In this document: positions 21,512-34,693 of the stretch, in pieces
How positions within the stretch are numbered: the first letter of the stretch is position 1
How the letters are laid out: every line of letters begins with the position of its first letter
Source: Nereocystis luetkeana
Taxonomy: Eukaryota; Sar; Phaeophyceae; Laminariales; Laminariaceae
Length of the DNA stretch: 64,000 nt
Assembly (NCBI GenBank): GCA_031213475.1
Contig: JARUPZ010000012.1
Coordinates: 5,025,530 to 5,089,529 of the forward strand
Reading direction: 5' to 3'
Position numbers and translations under genes: made by a program
The notes under the pieces: generated by a model
The model's database searches: none
The model's input: only the letters and a program-made list of their open reading frames with translations
Told to the model about the DNA's origin: nothing

Positions 21512-24500
21512 TCACGACTTCCACCGTACGAGCACGGCCACCGCCAGGCCCACGCCGAAAGCCACTGCGCCGTAGCAGGCAAGGGTCTTCATCTTCACCC
21601 TCTTGCCACCACCGCTGCCGCCGTCGTCCTTACCGTTCCCGCCGTCGTCCTCGGCCACATTGTCCATCACCACGTCCGCGGGTGCCGCTGCCGTCTCCCC
21701 TCCCTTGCTCTTGTTGGCCTCCACCGAGACTGTCACCGCAGCCGCCGCTGCCACCGCCATCGACTCGGGGGCAGGCTCGTCGAGCACAGCGGGGAGAAGC
21801 GCCTCGGTCGCCGCCGCCGACACCGCCTCTGCCAACGCCGCCGCGCCGACCGCCGACACCGTAGGCACCACAAACTCGTCGTCCACCACCGAGCCCTCGA
21901 TATCATCTGGCTCGTCCCCCACCACTGACCCTGCCAAGGACGCTGCGACGGACGCAACCGGTGCCAACTCCTCCTTCTCCGTCACATCGGCATCGCCCTC
22001 ACCGTGGATCCCCTCCGCCTCAAGCTTCGTCTCTTCACATACCACCTGCGACATCTCTCCCTTCTCCGCCCCCCGCCCCTGGACTTCTTCTGACGTCCCC
22101 GACTCCGACTCTCCCACGCTCCCATCCGGCGGGAATGAGGTAGCTTCCATACCCATCGCCTTGACCTTGACATCCTCTTCCTTAGATACCACTACCGACG
22201 ACGATGCTGCTGCTGCTGCGGCGGCCTCCGCTTCTGCCGCCAATACTCCCGCAGACACTGCCGCCATCACGCTCTGGTTCTCCGCCTGGTCCGCCACCAA
22301 CAGCGACGCCGCCGCCGCAGTTTCCACCTTCCCTCCACCACAGCTTTCCCGACGACCCCCGAAGAACGTACCCGACTCCTCTTCCTTCAGTATCACCGGC
22401 GACGACAACGCCTCCTCCTCCTGCGGCAACGGCGCAACGGCGGCACCGCCTTCTCCGCCGGCCGGGGTTGGCGGGGGAAGCATCGATGGAGTAGCGAGCG
22501 AAAGGCATGATTCAACTGAGGTGCTCCCGAGGCGGCGGCGGCCGCGGTTCATGTCAGTCGTGTTGGGCCCGAAAAAGGCCGCAGCCGGGGTTCCTGGGGA
22601 TAGGGACGCCGTGTGGGAAGCGTACATTCCGCCCGCCAGTGCTGACGAGGACGGTGCGCTTACGGTCAAGGACGGGCGGGAGTCGCCGCCGGTCTTCCTG
22701 GTGTCGGACGAGCAGTTCTTGGAGTCGGTAGTTGCTGTTGCTGCTGCGTCGGGTTCACGTGCCTTAATCGCCCAGAATGTGCTTATGCACGTGTCACATA
22801 CTCGCTTGGGGGGCGTGTAGCGGCGTAGAACCTGGATTGGTTTATTGAATTCGCGGTTCGGTGGGTGGGCGTTGAAAACGTGTAAGTAAAAAAAAAGGGA
22901 CGTGGCGAGGCCTTGCGGGAAAGAGGGGGTTGTGTGCAGGTGGGGGGCAAGCGAAGCATACCCGACAACGCCACACGAAACAAAGAAGTAATGGATTGCA
23001 TACAAGCCAGTCGCCCCGGTGGTTCAAGTGGTTAACCTCGAATTCTACTTGTGTTTTGAGTCCTGGGTTCGAGCCCCAGGTGGGTCGGACATTTGAAAAA
23101 GGATTCAATTGTTGAGAGCGCCTTGCAGCGTGGGTAGGCACAATTCAATGCGAGTCGACGAGGGAAGAAAAGACTGAAATCTTCTCGCGATAAAAACGAA
23201 GGCACGTACCGCAGCGGGAAGGGGGTAGAAGAGCCTGCTATGTGACCCCGGATCTGATTTACGAGTCGTAAGGAGAGAGAGTAAAATGTGCGACGATAAT
23301 AAATGGGATGAGCAAAAAAATAAAAATAAAAAATACAACTGATTGAACCTACCCGTCGGCATCCAGCACAACCAATTTCAGTGCCCGATTCTTCAATCCT
23401 ACTGCTGTACCAGGTAGCGAGATACAAGCTATGTGGTTATAAAAAGCTACGACACGGTTAATATCAACACATTGTTACCTGGTACGCAGTAAGCAGAGTA
23501 AACGATGCAATGCCATATCATCGTACTGGATACGACAGGCACGACATACAACATTCTATATATATATACATATATTTATTTTTCTCATCCCATTCATTAT
23601 CTTCGCACATCTTTTTCTCCCTCTCCTTCCAACTCGTAACTCAGATCCGGGGTCACATAGCACGCTCTTCTCCCCCCTTCCCGCTACGGTACGTGCCTTC
23701 ATTTTTATCGCGAGAAGATTTCAGCCTTTTCTTCCCTCGTCGACTCGCATCGAATTGTGCCTACCCACGCTGCAAGGCGCTCTCAACAATTGAATCCTTT
23801 TTTATTTTTGTTTTTGCAAATAAAGTCAAAGTCCGACCCACCTGGGGCTCGAACCCAGGACTCAAACAAGTAGAATTCGAGGTTAACCACTTGAACCACC
23901 GGGGCGACCGGCTGTATGCGTCGAAAGAGAAGAAAATCGAAATTAACAAAAAAACAATATATATATATACCATGGTATATCGGAAAAATGAAAAAGTGTA
24001 GTGCTCCCCAGAAGGTAGGAAGGAGATGGCAGACAGGGTAGCAAGGCACCAGGCCGACTAGAAGAATATGGCCATACCACTAGTGCCACCAACTGGTGCA
24101 GCTGGTTCGAACGTGGTCTTGCCTTGTCCTCTCTTTTTGTTTTGTTTTTTTCTTTCTTGCGCTGACTCTTCGTGATTTTCGTTTTATTTATTTCTCTTTC
24201 TTTTCTGATTGATAAGCCGTACTGAAGGAGTCGTGTGGCGTGGTTGGATGACGAACCTGCTCTGCTCGTTTCGTATTGTCTTGACACCAGGGGGCTGGGC
24301 ATAGTTGACGAACGCAGGGCGGAGACGACAGTCTGGGTAGCAAGGTACCAGGCGGGATTAGCAGGGAGAACCTGGCTATACTACTCGTACCACAAACTGC
24401 TGCCGCCACCTGGAGGGTGCTTTGGGTTTTGGTCTGCCGGTTATTTTCCTTTTGTTATTTATTTTTTCCCTCGGTTCTTTGTCTTACTCTGTTTACAAGC

Positions 24501-27500
24501 AATGGTGTTTTTGTTATTTTTTCTTTTTGTTCCAGCTCGTTCTTTTTCAAGTGTTGGCCACCTCGCCTGTGGGGGGGGGGGGGCACGACAGATTGTTTCT
24601 CTTAGTTTTTGCTTTCATTTTTTTTATTCTCCCTTTCCATTTGTCTACTTTGTTTTTGTTTTCTCTTTGCTTGATTGATTGTTTGTTTCCTTTCGTTTCT
24701 CTATTTCATAGAATGCGTCTGTCATGCCTGTCCTATCTAGTATGATGACATGGCATTGCATTGCCCACTGCGGTGTACTGCACACCAGGTACCTGGTACG
24801 TGGCAACGTAGTATCTCTGTGGCGTAGCTTTGTGACCACAGAGCTTTTATCTCGAAGAATCGGCACGGACACTGGTTGTGCTGGATGTCGACGGGTAGAA
24901 AGAACGGTTTTATGTGAACACACACACAGAGAAGGGGATGTGACATGGTCTGCCGCGTTCTTCGTGGCCGTGGATCGCTGGTGGGACGTTATGAACCACG
25001 CACCGAGCTACTTGGTACTACCGGGGGGAAGAGACGACACCTGTGACCACGGCTTGCCAGAGATCGCCGAGGGTAAAACCTCCTACGAGTTAGGCTGGGA
25101 AGTAAAAGTGATGAAGTGAAGTGAAGTGACGTGACATGTTGTAGGCCCGGTGGCGGTATGTATTATTAACAATAGCATTTCAGTGACTACTCGCGAATAA
25201 AAAATTTGCAGTAAACCTAGTGGTGACTGCTGGCTGCTGTCTATAGCATAATTTGCAGTAAACCATGTTTGCTGGCTGCTGCATACGGCATGTATCTGCC
25301 TGCTGCCCCCGTCCTATATTATGCAACACAAACGGGCGCGAGCGATCCTTGCTCCTTTAGAACCGCAGTCCCGTGTTGGGGGCAAAAGACTCAAATAATT
25401 CTAAGTAATTTGTCCCCAAAACGGGGCTGCGGTCCTGAAAAGGGCAAGCGCGAAAACCCGATGTGCTGCTTATGTAGTCCAAACAAAAACGTCCGTTCTA
25501 CTCGCTATATGCTGGACCAGGCTGCATGCAAACATATTCATAGATGGCTAGGTAGGTGGTAGGTGGTAAGATGGCGATGCTCAAAAAATCATATCTCATG
25601 ATACTGGTGGTGCGCTGTTGAAAATAATGTCAAGATATTCGTAGCTACGTACCAGGTACTATTTTTACACCAGCACCCGGCATACCATACAGCGTCAGGC
25701 TGCAAATATATACCAGGTGGATGGCAACGTGGGGGACGTGGCATGCAAAAAAATACTATTGTGGCGGTGTGACGGTATTTCAACGACTTCTGGCAAACGA
25801 AATACACCGATTTGCACGAGTCCTATATCTATATACGCTGAAACACAATGGGGCCGGGAATCATCTCACTCCACGAACGAAGACCCAATGCGTTCGTGCT
25901 TCGTGTCATACGGCATACCATGGATAGTTAAATGTTGGGGGTTCAATTTTTATGTACACGTTCAGCCTGTGCACAATAACATGATGGACGACCTGGGAGA
26001 GAGGCGGATGGATACTCATATCATCCAGATGCAACGCACCTTAGTGGCAACATGCGTGATGCAAGCGAAGTCTCATTTCTTCGTGGGGACTGGCAGCGAA
26101 TCGTCAACGAAACTAATAATAGAAAAAAGTTACTTAAATCGTCAACAAAACTCGAAAGCTGTCGAAATCATCAACGAGACTCAGTAGGTACCGAAATGGT
26201 CAACGAAACTCACAAGATTCAAAGTCGTCAACGAAACTCACAACTTCAAAATCGTCAACGAAACTCAAAAAGTTACCCGCTGCAACGGACCTACCTTTCG
26301 CAAAAACTGATTGATAATATGATATGTCTTTTACTGTAAGTTCTACTCGTGGCTGCACGTTCAGTGCAGGCTTACAAATCAATAAAATAACAGGTACCAG
26401 GTACGAACGAGTACACTATACAACCACTAGTACGCAACTACCAGGGTATCAAAAGTACTGCTGTAGGCGAGAGTCCACGCAATTCAACGCAAGTAGAAGA
26501 TGCATGATGCACGCGCGACTAATGTCGTGGGTGGGAGCCTGGCACCAACATCGTCAACGAAACCAAGAAAGGTTTCCGGGGAAAGTCAAGGCTGATTGAT
26601 GGACGTGACATGGCGTAATCTTCAATTGTCGTACCTGTGGAACCAAAGGCCACAAGCCACAACAACCACACCAAAGTCGTCACCAGCAGCACTGCACTGG
26701 CACACCTCTTCTTCTCGCGAAAGCTGATTGATCTGATGCCATGCTACGAGTTGTGTGCGTACGAATGAATGTTGGCAAGCAACAACAACTGCTGCAACAC
26801 CAACACACCGACAGCAACAAACACCAACCAACACCATACATACTCGTTTCTACGCTCACAAAAATTCACACCCCTTCCCCCCACTGCCCAGCGGAACGAT
26901 CTCAGGTTTACAATCTGCTGATGGATGGAACGAACGATGCTCACCTTTCGGGCTCGTGAACATTGGTGACAGACCGGTTCCTGGCATTTGCGGCAATTGT
27001 GCCTGTGATTGAAGATAGTGAACTTGACCTCTTCGCGTGCGCCACGTCGAGCCACCAAGAGGAAGGAAGAGAGGGGGAGGGAAGGAGACGGGGAGAAAGA
27101 GAGGCAAGAGAAAAGGGGCGTGGTGAGGCAAGGTCGTACAGGGTTTACCTGGTCGTATGACGTCGTTGCACAACGAAGGCAAAGGTTGGATGAAGGAAGT
27201 ACAAAAAAATAGCCGTTCAGGATTTTTACTCACGAAAACACTAAAAAACACCCTTTTCGCGTGCTCTTTGCGGACAATTACTGCTGGGTACATCGACATC
27301 GATCCAGCGGATGATACATCATCGTGTGAAGAACATGGCTGCATTGGACCGTTGACTCCCCCGCTAGGAGGAAGGTTGCCCTGCATGCTGCGTACACTCC
27401 CTTACGTACTGCTGTACCAGAGACCAGTCGTCACTGATTTACAAATACAAACCAAACCAAACTATTCACCACCACAGCAGTGGTGCATCGGGCATCGGCA

Positions 27501-28130
27501 TTTTTTCACAGCAGAGGTGAAGAAAAGAGAAGGGAGCGCGGCACTATATTTTGAGATTGTCGAACAAGACTTCTCTCGGTGGGCGCTTGCGATGTTGTAC
27601 ATACTACGCGCTGCGCATCCGACGAGTTCAACACGCAGACGAAACGGGGCTGGGCGTACCCCACCTCCTCTCGCTCGCGCAAAACCAAGATACTCGGGGG
27701 AACTCCGCGATTCGGAAATATGAATTGCGCGAAATGGATGCCATGAACGAACGAACGTCCTCACAAAATCTGTCTGCCGAAAATCTGCGGTGTGCGCGAG
27801 CTCGTGTGCGCTACTGCGAAACCAAAAAAGCAAAAAGCAAAAAGCTGATCTCGCAGCAAACTCTGGGCGCGCACGGCGCACGAGCTAGATCAATCCCACA
27901 GACGCATCCTCACCGCAGACATGGCACTTGGTCACGTCAGGCATCCACGGGGTTATATTCCCGGAAATGGCCCTGAATCCGCGAGGCGTCATCGTGGAGG
28001 CCTTCAACGATGCAGCTTTCTTGACGGCCTGGCGCGACTTGGAAGCGTCCTGGCTCGTTTGGTTTCCCGTTGGCAAAGACAAAGATAAAGCATCCCGCTC
28101 TGAGGTATTTGTCGTACCACCGGTGGTCAT
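21512..28130 (-). CDS. FYVE zinc-finger protein with C-terminal membrane anchor, 3 exons
   Basis: FYVE domains bind phosphatidylinositol 3-phosphate on endosomes. Minus-strand exons are 28130-27914, 27030-26945 and 22831-21512, with GT-AG introns and matching phases, giving 540 aa. The domain spans about residues 62-116 and is split over all three exons. It shows WMPD, eight zinc-ligand cysteines (69, 72, 85, 88, 93, 96, 113, 116), the basic motif HRHNCR (a variant of RHHCR) and a closing RVCDTC. About 380 residues of acidic, Ala/Glu/Val-rich low-complexity sequence follow. The last 20-odd residues are a hydrophobic helix (about 517-536) between KRVKMK and RWKS, which looks like a tail anchor. 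The start is the first ATG after an in-frame stop. Intron 2 (4.1 kb) contains two SINEs. A long plus-strand open frame over exon 3 is its shadow. The exact PI3P-binding function is inferred. Confidence 0.9.
23007..23334 (+). mobile_element. tRNA-derived SINE, full copy in FYVE-gene intron 2
   Basis: An A-box-like TGGTTCAAGTGG (23020-23031) and a B-box GGTTCGAGCCC (23066-23076), about 35 nt apart, are the internal RNA polymerase III promoter of a tRNA-type SINE. The body ends GGGATGAGC, followed by A-rich tail. ATACAA on both sides is a possible target duplication. Confidence 0.85.
23568..23913 (-). mobile_element. tRNA-derived SINE, second copy in FYVE-gene intron 2
   Basis: Complete, inverted relative to 23007-23334 and only 230 bp away, so the two could form a long RNA hairpin in the intron. 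Confidence 0.85.
25351..25447. repeat. AACCGCAGTCCCG hairpin MITE in FYVE-gene intron 2
   Basis: CCTTTAGAACCGCAGTCCCG and CAAAACGGGGCTGCGGTCC arms. Confidence 0.8.
26095..26275 (+). repeat. Minisatellite with TCGTCAACGAAACTC units
   Basis: The core occurs about six times with irregular spacing, in FYVE-gene intron 2. A stray unit is at 26550. Confidence 0.78.
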
Positions 28131-31100
28131 GGTTACACCCGGGCTCTAAGATATCCTTGATCCAGCTTATCGCCTGCCCTTCTTGGGCACGGTGGCGCTA
28201 GAGAGGCGAGGGCGAGGGTGAGGCCTATGTGCGCCCGTGGGGTGGAGATGGAGTGTGAATGGGGCGGGGGACCCTGCGAACTTCTGTCGGGAAGATAAAA
28301 TATGCGGAGGAATAAAGTTTAAGTTAAAAACATGCAACGCGGTAGAACTCCGTGTATAGGGCGGGTTCCATGTTCAAACTTGATTGGCTGTAAACAACCC
28401 GATAACAAATAAACGGCCAATCGTTTTTTAATCAAGCATGACGAGTGCAAGTACAGAGTATATCACAACATCCTGCATTTGCCACATACATGCTGCAACC
28501 TGCATGCTGCATCGTGCTGCTGCTGCTGCTGCTGCTGTTCGTGCATCTACTAGCAATATCCGTACATGACACAAGACGCACGACACATGCCCATAGCTCG
28601 TTGCAGACCCTGTGATAACAGACGTGCCGAAATATCTTTCAGGCAGACCAGGCGGGCGTGGCGTGCGGCGCTTTCGACCGTTGTGCCTGCCCAGCTGGCG
28701 TACGCGCACACATACATACACCCGCGCGCGCACCCTTTCTACCGTAATTTGTTTTTTTGTGTTTGATGTTTTAGGTACTGCTGTATGTTGCCGTGGGTTG
28801 TGTACAACAGTACTTCGGGGTTGAGCCGCGGATACCACGTGCCAGGTCACCGAAACTATAGCCAGCAATGCAGCAAACAACATGACTACGCCCGCAAACA
28901 ATTATTATTTGGTGTGCCCGAAGACGTTGTATCATACCTGTATGGCAGCTCCATTGGCGGCTGTAATCCATTAAATACCAGGTATGATACACTCGGTCTG
29001 AATGCTGTTTGTTGTTGTTGTATAGTACCCGTCTCGACAGGCGTGTCTCGCGGTAGGACGAGAGATGAGACCCCTCGGTCAACGGTTACCCCATGCCCGC
29101 CTATACCGAAGCCTGATACCAGTAAGTAAGTGGAGTTTTCCCTGGAGCAGCCATGAAGTATCAACTACTCACTGAATGTCCGCTATGATGTTACTTCACC
29201 ATCAACCACATTTATTTCCTCACGCTCCACCTCTCGTCCCGGGAAATTCCCACGCACGAGTTAGATTTGGCGCGCTGACGGCCAGATCACTGCATGAGTG
29301 TCCCGCATACAACATGCATACAGTATCCCAAACGGCAACGCACGGACGACAAGTACGCCCGCACGCGCGACCCGTGAGATATAGGTGGCATTCCGTGAGC
29401 GCGGACGGGCGTTCTCCCTCGAGCCCAGACCAGCCCCCCTCGAACAAACCCGTCTGATAATAATAATAGACGAGGGCAAAGAGTTCTCGGTTTGTTTAGC
29501 TATCATATCGAATTACTGTTGTACATCACAATTACGAAGAGTGGAATATGCAGATTCGTACAAAAGTCACACGAGGATACTCGTACAAGGGGAGAACGAA
29601 AATAGATGGATGCACCTCGGTGCAGAGCACAAGAAACAGGGAGTGGTCGAGATACAATACGTACGGACGAGCGTTCTTTGTGGGGGCTATCCACTATCCG
29701 CAAAGTACGTGCTCGTTTAGGGAGCACGTCAAAACGTGAAAAGTACCTTTATTTTTACGGAGTGCCGCCGAAACCCTGGCTTCTGCAAAAGGACAACCTC
29801 ATTGATGTTTTTCAGACTATCGACAATACCAAGTGTCATTCATTGATGTTATCAGGCTACGAGTACTGTCAAAACGGCGTCGACTACGTATATTGTTGAA
29901 AATGTTGGTCCTCATGCTAAATACTACGAACAAAGCAGCTGAAAAAGCCAAATTAGTTGTTACCCTGGTACCTGGTATACTGCTACGTATCATACAAGAA
30001 GCGCCCTAGCGCCCCTACAGCACAACCACTATACCGTAGGTATTCCCAACGATTTGGTGTTGTGTAGCTCTTTCTCTACCCCCACGTTGTGTAGGTTGTA
30101 TGCGATGGTTTCGTGTATTGATCGATGCTGTAAGAAAACTGCGGCCACCAAATGTCGTTATCTGCCCAACCGTTGTGCGGAATATTTCCGCACCCCCGTT
30201 ACCTATCACACGAGAGGAGACGGCGAACGCGTTCATCCGTGCCCGCCGCAATCAAGCAGACACGCTGGAGTAACCAAAAGGGTCTTGACTCCTGAGCGCA
30301 GCCAACACTTGCCACAGTGGCCGGAAGCCGGCACGATCGAAAGAAGTCGGCACAATCGCTAACAAGCCACATGCCCGCACGAGCGGCACATCTGCCCTAA
30401 TTTTTACTAAACCTTGCGCAGAAAAAGGAAAGAAATAAGGTTCTAAATAAAACGCAACGAACAACAACCCCGCCACCACCTATCCCAAAGTGATCTCCAT
30501 TCGCGTACAAAACGGCCGTCACGGTCGCAGGCTTTCCTTTGCCGCGGCAAAGTTATCCAGGCCCCGAGCCCAGACTTGCCGATTCAGTCCCTAGTAAGAG
30601 CGTCGAACAAAGAATTAAAAAAAAAACAGAAAACGACGGCGGACATAAAGCAGAGGTGCACGCTCAACGGAACGACTAGGCGGCGTGAAGGACGCAAGAA
30701 GGGCACGGACCAAACTATGGACCGTATCAGATTGGGGCATCCGGGGGTGGGGGCATTTTCGTCCCCTCTCCCACGAACGCCTCGCGATTTACGTGGAACC
30801 TGACCCTCCATAGCCTCTTTCAGCCGTTAGAATGCCGAATACCTCACCTCAATTTGTATGTCCGGCCACACGTGCCCCATCACGCACGACTTGTGAATAC
30901 AAGTACCCTGGTATTAGTTTAGACGATTGAATCTCGATCACGTAGCTGAGGAATCTTATAAAGTATGCTAAACGTATCTGGTAAAAAACTCGCTCAGTCA
31001 AATTCCACGGTAGACTACTCTGTTGAATCCTTTACGACGTCTTACATCGGCAGGGAAACGCGCACGTTTTCCTTGCACTGCCGAGCCAGCGCTGGCACGC

Positions 31101-31398
31101 ACGCGCGATGGTTCAAGCACCGTCCGTGGCACAGACCTCCTGCAACTCCGAAATCGGGTGCCATGGGGCGCATCAACCCAAGCCGCGTGCTACGGCAACA
31201 CCGTACATTGCGAGCGTGCTCCACTCCAACAGGTCCGGGCACTATGCGACATAAACACCGCACACGGGAGCGTCGCCCTTTTGAAGCGCGCACGCATGGG
31301 TCAACGCCCTGCAACTGTCGTATTGTCGCTACGTTTTCGTGATAAAACTATTTTGAACTACAGTAGAGCTGGATCGTTCTCGCGAGGTAGAAACAGGG
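28131..31398. other. Intergenic block between the FYVE gene and MDP1
   Basis: Little repeat content compared with the rest. A GC-richer stretch at 31040-31330 gives open frames on both strands, none recognisable; it may be MDP1 3' UTR. Confidence 0.55.
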
Positions 31399-34002
31399 TC
31401 AACTGCCGCATCGTGCAGACCTATGCCGTGTCGTGTGGATAGCAGCAGCACACCGTCCGCATGCTCTTTCGTGTACTCGTCGGCCTTTAATTGGGATGGT
31501 CTGACCATCCCGCGGTCGGATGGGATGACTTATATATCGTTGTACTAGAAACCAAAAGGTGGGATTGAAGAGGGGGAGACGGTGTCGGTAGCCCCAACCT
31601 TCGAGGATGTCTGCGAAGGTGCATGCACTCGGTGAACGCAACCCTACCTGGTATGCATATAATATTCATCGGTGCTGGTACTGCGGATGCAAACGAACAT
31701 CTCCTTCCAAGTATCAGGTTTCAATAAGGTAGTTCATGAATCCTCTTGCGAAAACTGGCTGGAAAACGAGCGAGGACATTTTCTACTCGTTCCGATTCGT
31801 CACCCTCCCCTTCTCACCCGCCGACACTCTACGCAGGTAACCCCGAGGCTTCCCACATCCTTGCAGTTCTGGTCCCAGTCATCGAAGAAAATCATGTCCT
31901 CGTAAGGAACGCCCGAGTTTTTCCTTATCGCTCCGAAGTGGCGGACCTTAGAGCCCGTGTAAATCTCAGAGAAAGAAAAGACGCTGCGCATGAGCAGGCC
32001 AGGCTCAAGCTCGATCAGGCTCATCACCTCCTTTGCCCATCTGTGCAGAAAGAGAGATGTGATGAAAGAAAGGAGCGAAAAAGACAGATGAATAAATAGA
32101 GAGGGAGACATATAGAGAGGGGGGAAGGCATACAGACGGACAGACCGACATGCAGACAGAGAAACACGGGCAGACAGATCGACAGAATGGCAGACAGAGA
32201 AACACGGGCAGACAGACCGACATAATGGCAGACAGACAGATAGAAACAGGCAGAGACAGCGACGAAGACAAAAGTGAAGTAGAAATAGAGTTGACGCAGG
32301 TAGCGAGTAAGAGAGAGCAAGATAATGACAAAAAGCGGCGTCGACGAACGCCCCGAAGACGTTCTGGGGTCAGACGACTGACACGCCGTCCATCCCCTGG
32401 ACTCAAGAAGCATTCGCCTCGCCACGGTTCAGTCTTTGTTTCACAATCCTTCCGTGACCAACCATGTTCTCTCAGCCTACCAACACGGCGTAAGTAACCA
32501 CCAGAACCACCACCACCACCACCACCACTATACCACCACTTATACCTCATCAGGATATCGAAACCCAGCAAGCGAGCCTTTCCCGAACGCCTGCTTCGTC
32601 CTGAGGTGGTCAACACCGACGACACAAACACATTCACCAACGTGACGCTGGCTGGCCCACTTCAGGCATACACGCGTTTTTTGCCCCTTCCAGCCCTAGA
32701 AACATGGCCATGGCGGGAGTCACCCCCGCCACGTACTCGCACGTGCTGACAACAATAGATTCCCAGTGGGTACGGTTGGGGTATCTATTTTGGGAATTGT
32801 TTTGCTGTCCGAAATTTTTCCCGGGAAGAACAAGGGTCAAGGTCCGATCGATTTTTTCCTCTAGAATCAAGGTAAAGTGCCAGATCGATTTTTCCCTAAT
32901 AACACAAGACAAACGTCCGACCGATTCCCCTCGCAGTACGAGCAATCACGCACCATCAATAGTACAAAAGAGCGAGAAAAAAAATGCAGCTGGACGTGTG
33001 GGATACCTCTCGTGTGATGTTCTCGATGCAATTGCTAGCTTTGTCCCCCTGAAGCGATCGTCCTTGTGCACTTCGAGGAGGGCTTCTCGCACGCCCGGGA
33101 AGAGGTCGATCACCGTGCCGGTGCGATCTCTAACCTTACCATCCTTCTTTTTCGTGAAGGGCGAGCCCCGCATCTGATACAGCTCCGGGTGCCTGATCCG
33201 GCCGCGAGAGAGAGAAATCGAGGGACACGTGGGCGATGTTGAAGGTTTTCGATCCTCCACGACTACCGTCGAAAACGATCACGCGTAACTGGTACGACGT
33301 GGTATCGATACGAACCTGTAGTAGATGGAGCGCTTGCAGAGTAGTATCCATCACCACACCATTTCGATTGGGACTTCTGAACAAAAACATCATCCGTCAT
33401 CCATCACCCACCAGTACGTAGTACCCGTATGTTTTACTGACTGCGGGCGAGCGGCTGTATTAATAGAACCTTCAGGCCGTTTGCTTCGGTAGGCACATGC
33501 TAAAAAAATGCAAAATGCGGCCAAACGATGAAGCTAACGCTGGGTTGCGTGTGACGTCCCCATCTGTCCGGGAGCGCGCGACATCAGGTATCGAGTACTA
33601 TAAATACTATTGCGACGGCTGGCACTGGCCAGGTACGGAAAACCAAGCGCAAATAAAGTTTTGTCTACCACCAATTCCAAGAAATCTGAACACACATGTA
33701 CGCACACTTCCTGTTGCTGAACAACCACATTCGAACAGTCCCAACACAACGTGGGGGCGGTATAACAGCTAACCTTCAGCACTGCAGTTCGGTTTGGGGG
33801 ACAAACCATTCGAATTGCAAGTGGTGTGCCCCGAACACGAGGCTGCAGTGCTACAGCAGTATTCATCAAAGTCAAAGCGAGTGAGCCGTGAGCCACCTAC
33901 GCGAGGCAATGAAAAAACATGCCATACGTACATACATACGGCCGACGGTATGCGAGTACTCGCACGTATGTACGTACGTAGGACATACCCGCTGGTACAT
34001 AA

Positions 34003-34036
<34 letters not shown>

Positions 34037-34624
34037 CCATCCCATTTATTATCTTCGCACATCTTCTTCTCTCTCTCCTTCCAACTCGTAACTCAGATCC
34101 GGGGTCACATAGCAGGCTCTTCTCCCCCCTTCCCGCTACGGTACGTGCCTTCATTTTTATCGCGAGAAGATTTCAGCCTTTTCTGGAAACAATCAGCTCG
34201 AGGTTTCAGGACGAGCAGGGGAGCGGTCGGTGAGGGGTGAGGGGGGTACGTAAGCAAGTTTGCATTACATATTATTTGCTCACCACAGCGTGTAATCCAG
34301 GTCCATCACCACCAAACGGGGGACTTCTCCACGCATTTCTCCACCCTGACCCTCTTCGACGCCATTTGCGGGGAAGGACCCAGCCCGACCTCTCTCGCCG
34401 GCGATGTCGAGGGTCTGCTGCTGCTGCTGCTGCCGCTGGTGCTGCTTGTTGTTCTTGTTCCCTTTTACTTGTTTGCGTTTCCCCATCTGCAACAAGATCG
34501 CCTCGCCGCGAACAGCGGTCGCATCTAAATTCCGATTGATCCCGTACCTTGCGGGAACAGCGAGGAATGCGCTGCTCTGTCCGACGAGAAGGGTGACGGC
34601 CAAAACCGCAACCCTGATTAGCAT
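31399..34624 (-). CDS. MDP1-like HAD-family phosphatase with plastid-type leader, 4 exons
   Basis: This is a HAD-superfamily phosphatase of the magnesium-dependent phosphatase 1 (MDP1) type. Family members dephosphorylate phosphotyrosine or sugar-related substrates; the substrate here is unknown. Exons on the minus strand are 34624-34284, 33192-33007, 32040-31818 and 31647-31399, all GT-AG with matching phases, giving 332 aa. Residues 1-20 form a signal peptide ending QSSA-F, with Phe at +1, resembling the heterokont ASAFAP plastid motif. A Gln-rich linker follows at about 60-70. HAD motifs are intact: DLDYTLW (Asp108, Asp110), SRT (Ser170-Thr172), Lys207 in GSKVRHF, and FFDDWDQN (Asp229, Asp230). 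The last exon reads FADILEGWGYRHR and then a long unconserved tail to the stop, so the true C-terminus may be shorter or spliced again. The start codon is only 78 bp from the MULE insertion, which may affect its promoter. Intron 1 holds a truncated SINE. Confidence 0.92.
33770..33855. repeat. AACCGCAGTCCCG hairpin MITE in MDP1 intron 1, diverged
   Basis: CACTGCAGTTCGGTTTGGGG and GAACACGAGGCTGCAGTGC arms. Confidence 0.7.
34007..34184 (-). mobile_element. tRNA-derived SINE, 5'-truncated, in MDP1 intron 1
   Basis: Only the 3' body is present, with an unusually long T run (about 30) on the plus strand, i.e. a poly(A) tail in gene sense. 5' truncation is typical of LINE-driven retroposition. Confidence 0.83.
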
Positions 34625-34693
34625 ATGTGTACCGGATAGTGGACTCTACTCTACGAGTACTCTCCTAGCACGATGTCCGGAAATCATGAAATC
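34625..34693. promoter_or_regulatory. Remaining MDP1-side upstream region
   Basis: Only about 70 bp separate the MDP1 start codon from the MULE duplication. With 48359-48998 it formed a divergent intergenic region of roughly 0.7 kb before the insertion. No core promoter motif is recognised. Confidence 0.5.

Noticed and set aside
21603..22820. 405-residue Ser/Ala/Pro-rich open frame on the plus strand
   Set aside because: It is the antisense of the FYVE gene's long last exon, whose frame continues the FYVE cysteines and ends in a membrane anchor.
23007..23090. A functional tRNA gene
   Set aside because: A and B boxes are present, but the same head recurs with a conserved 250-bp body and A-rich tail, and I could not fold a proper acceptor stem.
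26095..26275. CRISPR-like array
   Set aside because: Repeat spacing is irregular, the units are degenerate and the genome is eukaryotic, so it is an ordinary minisatellite.
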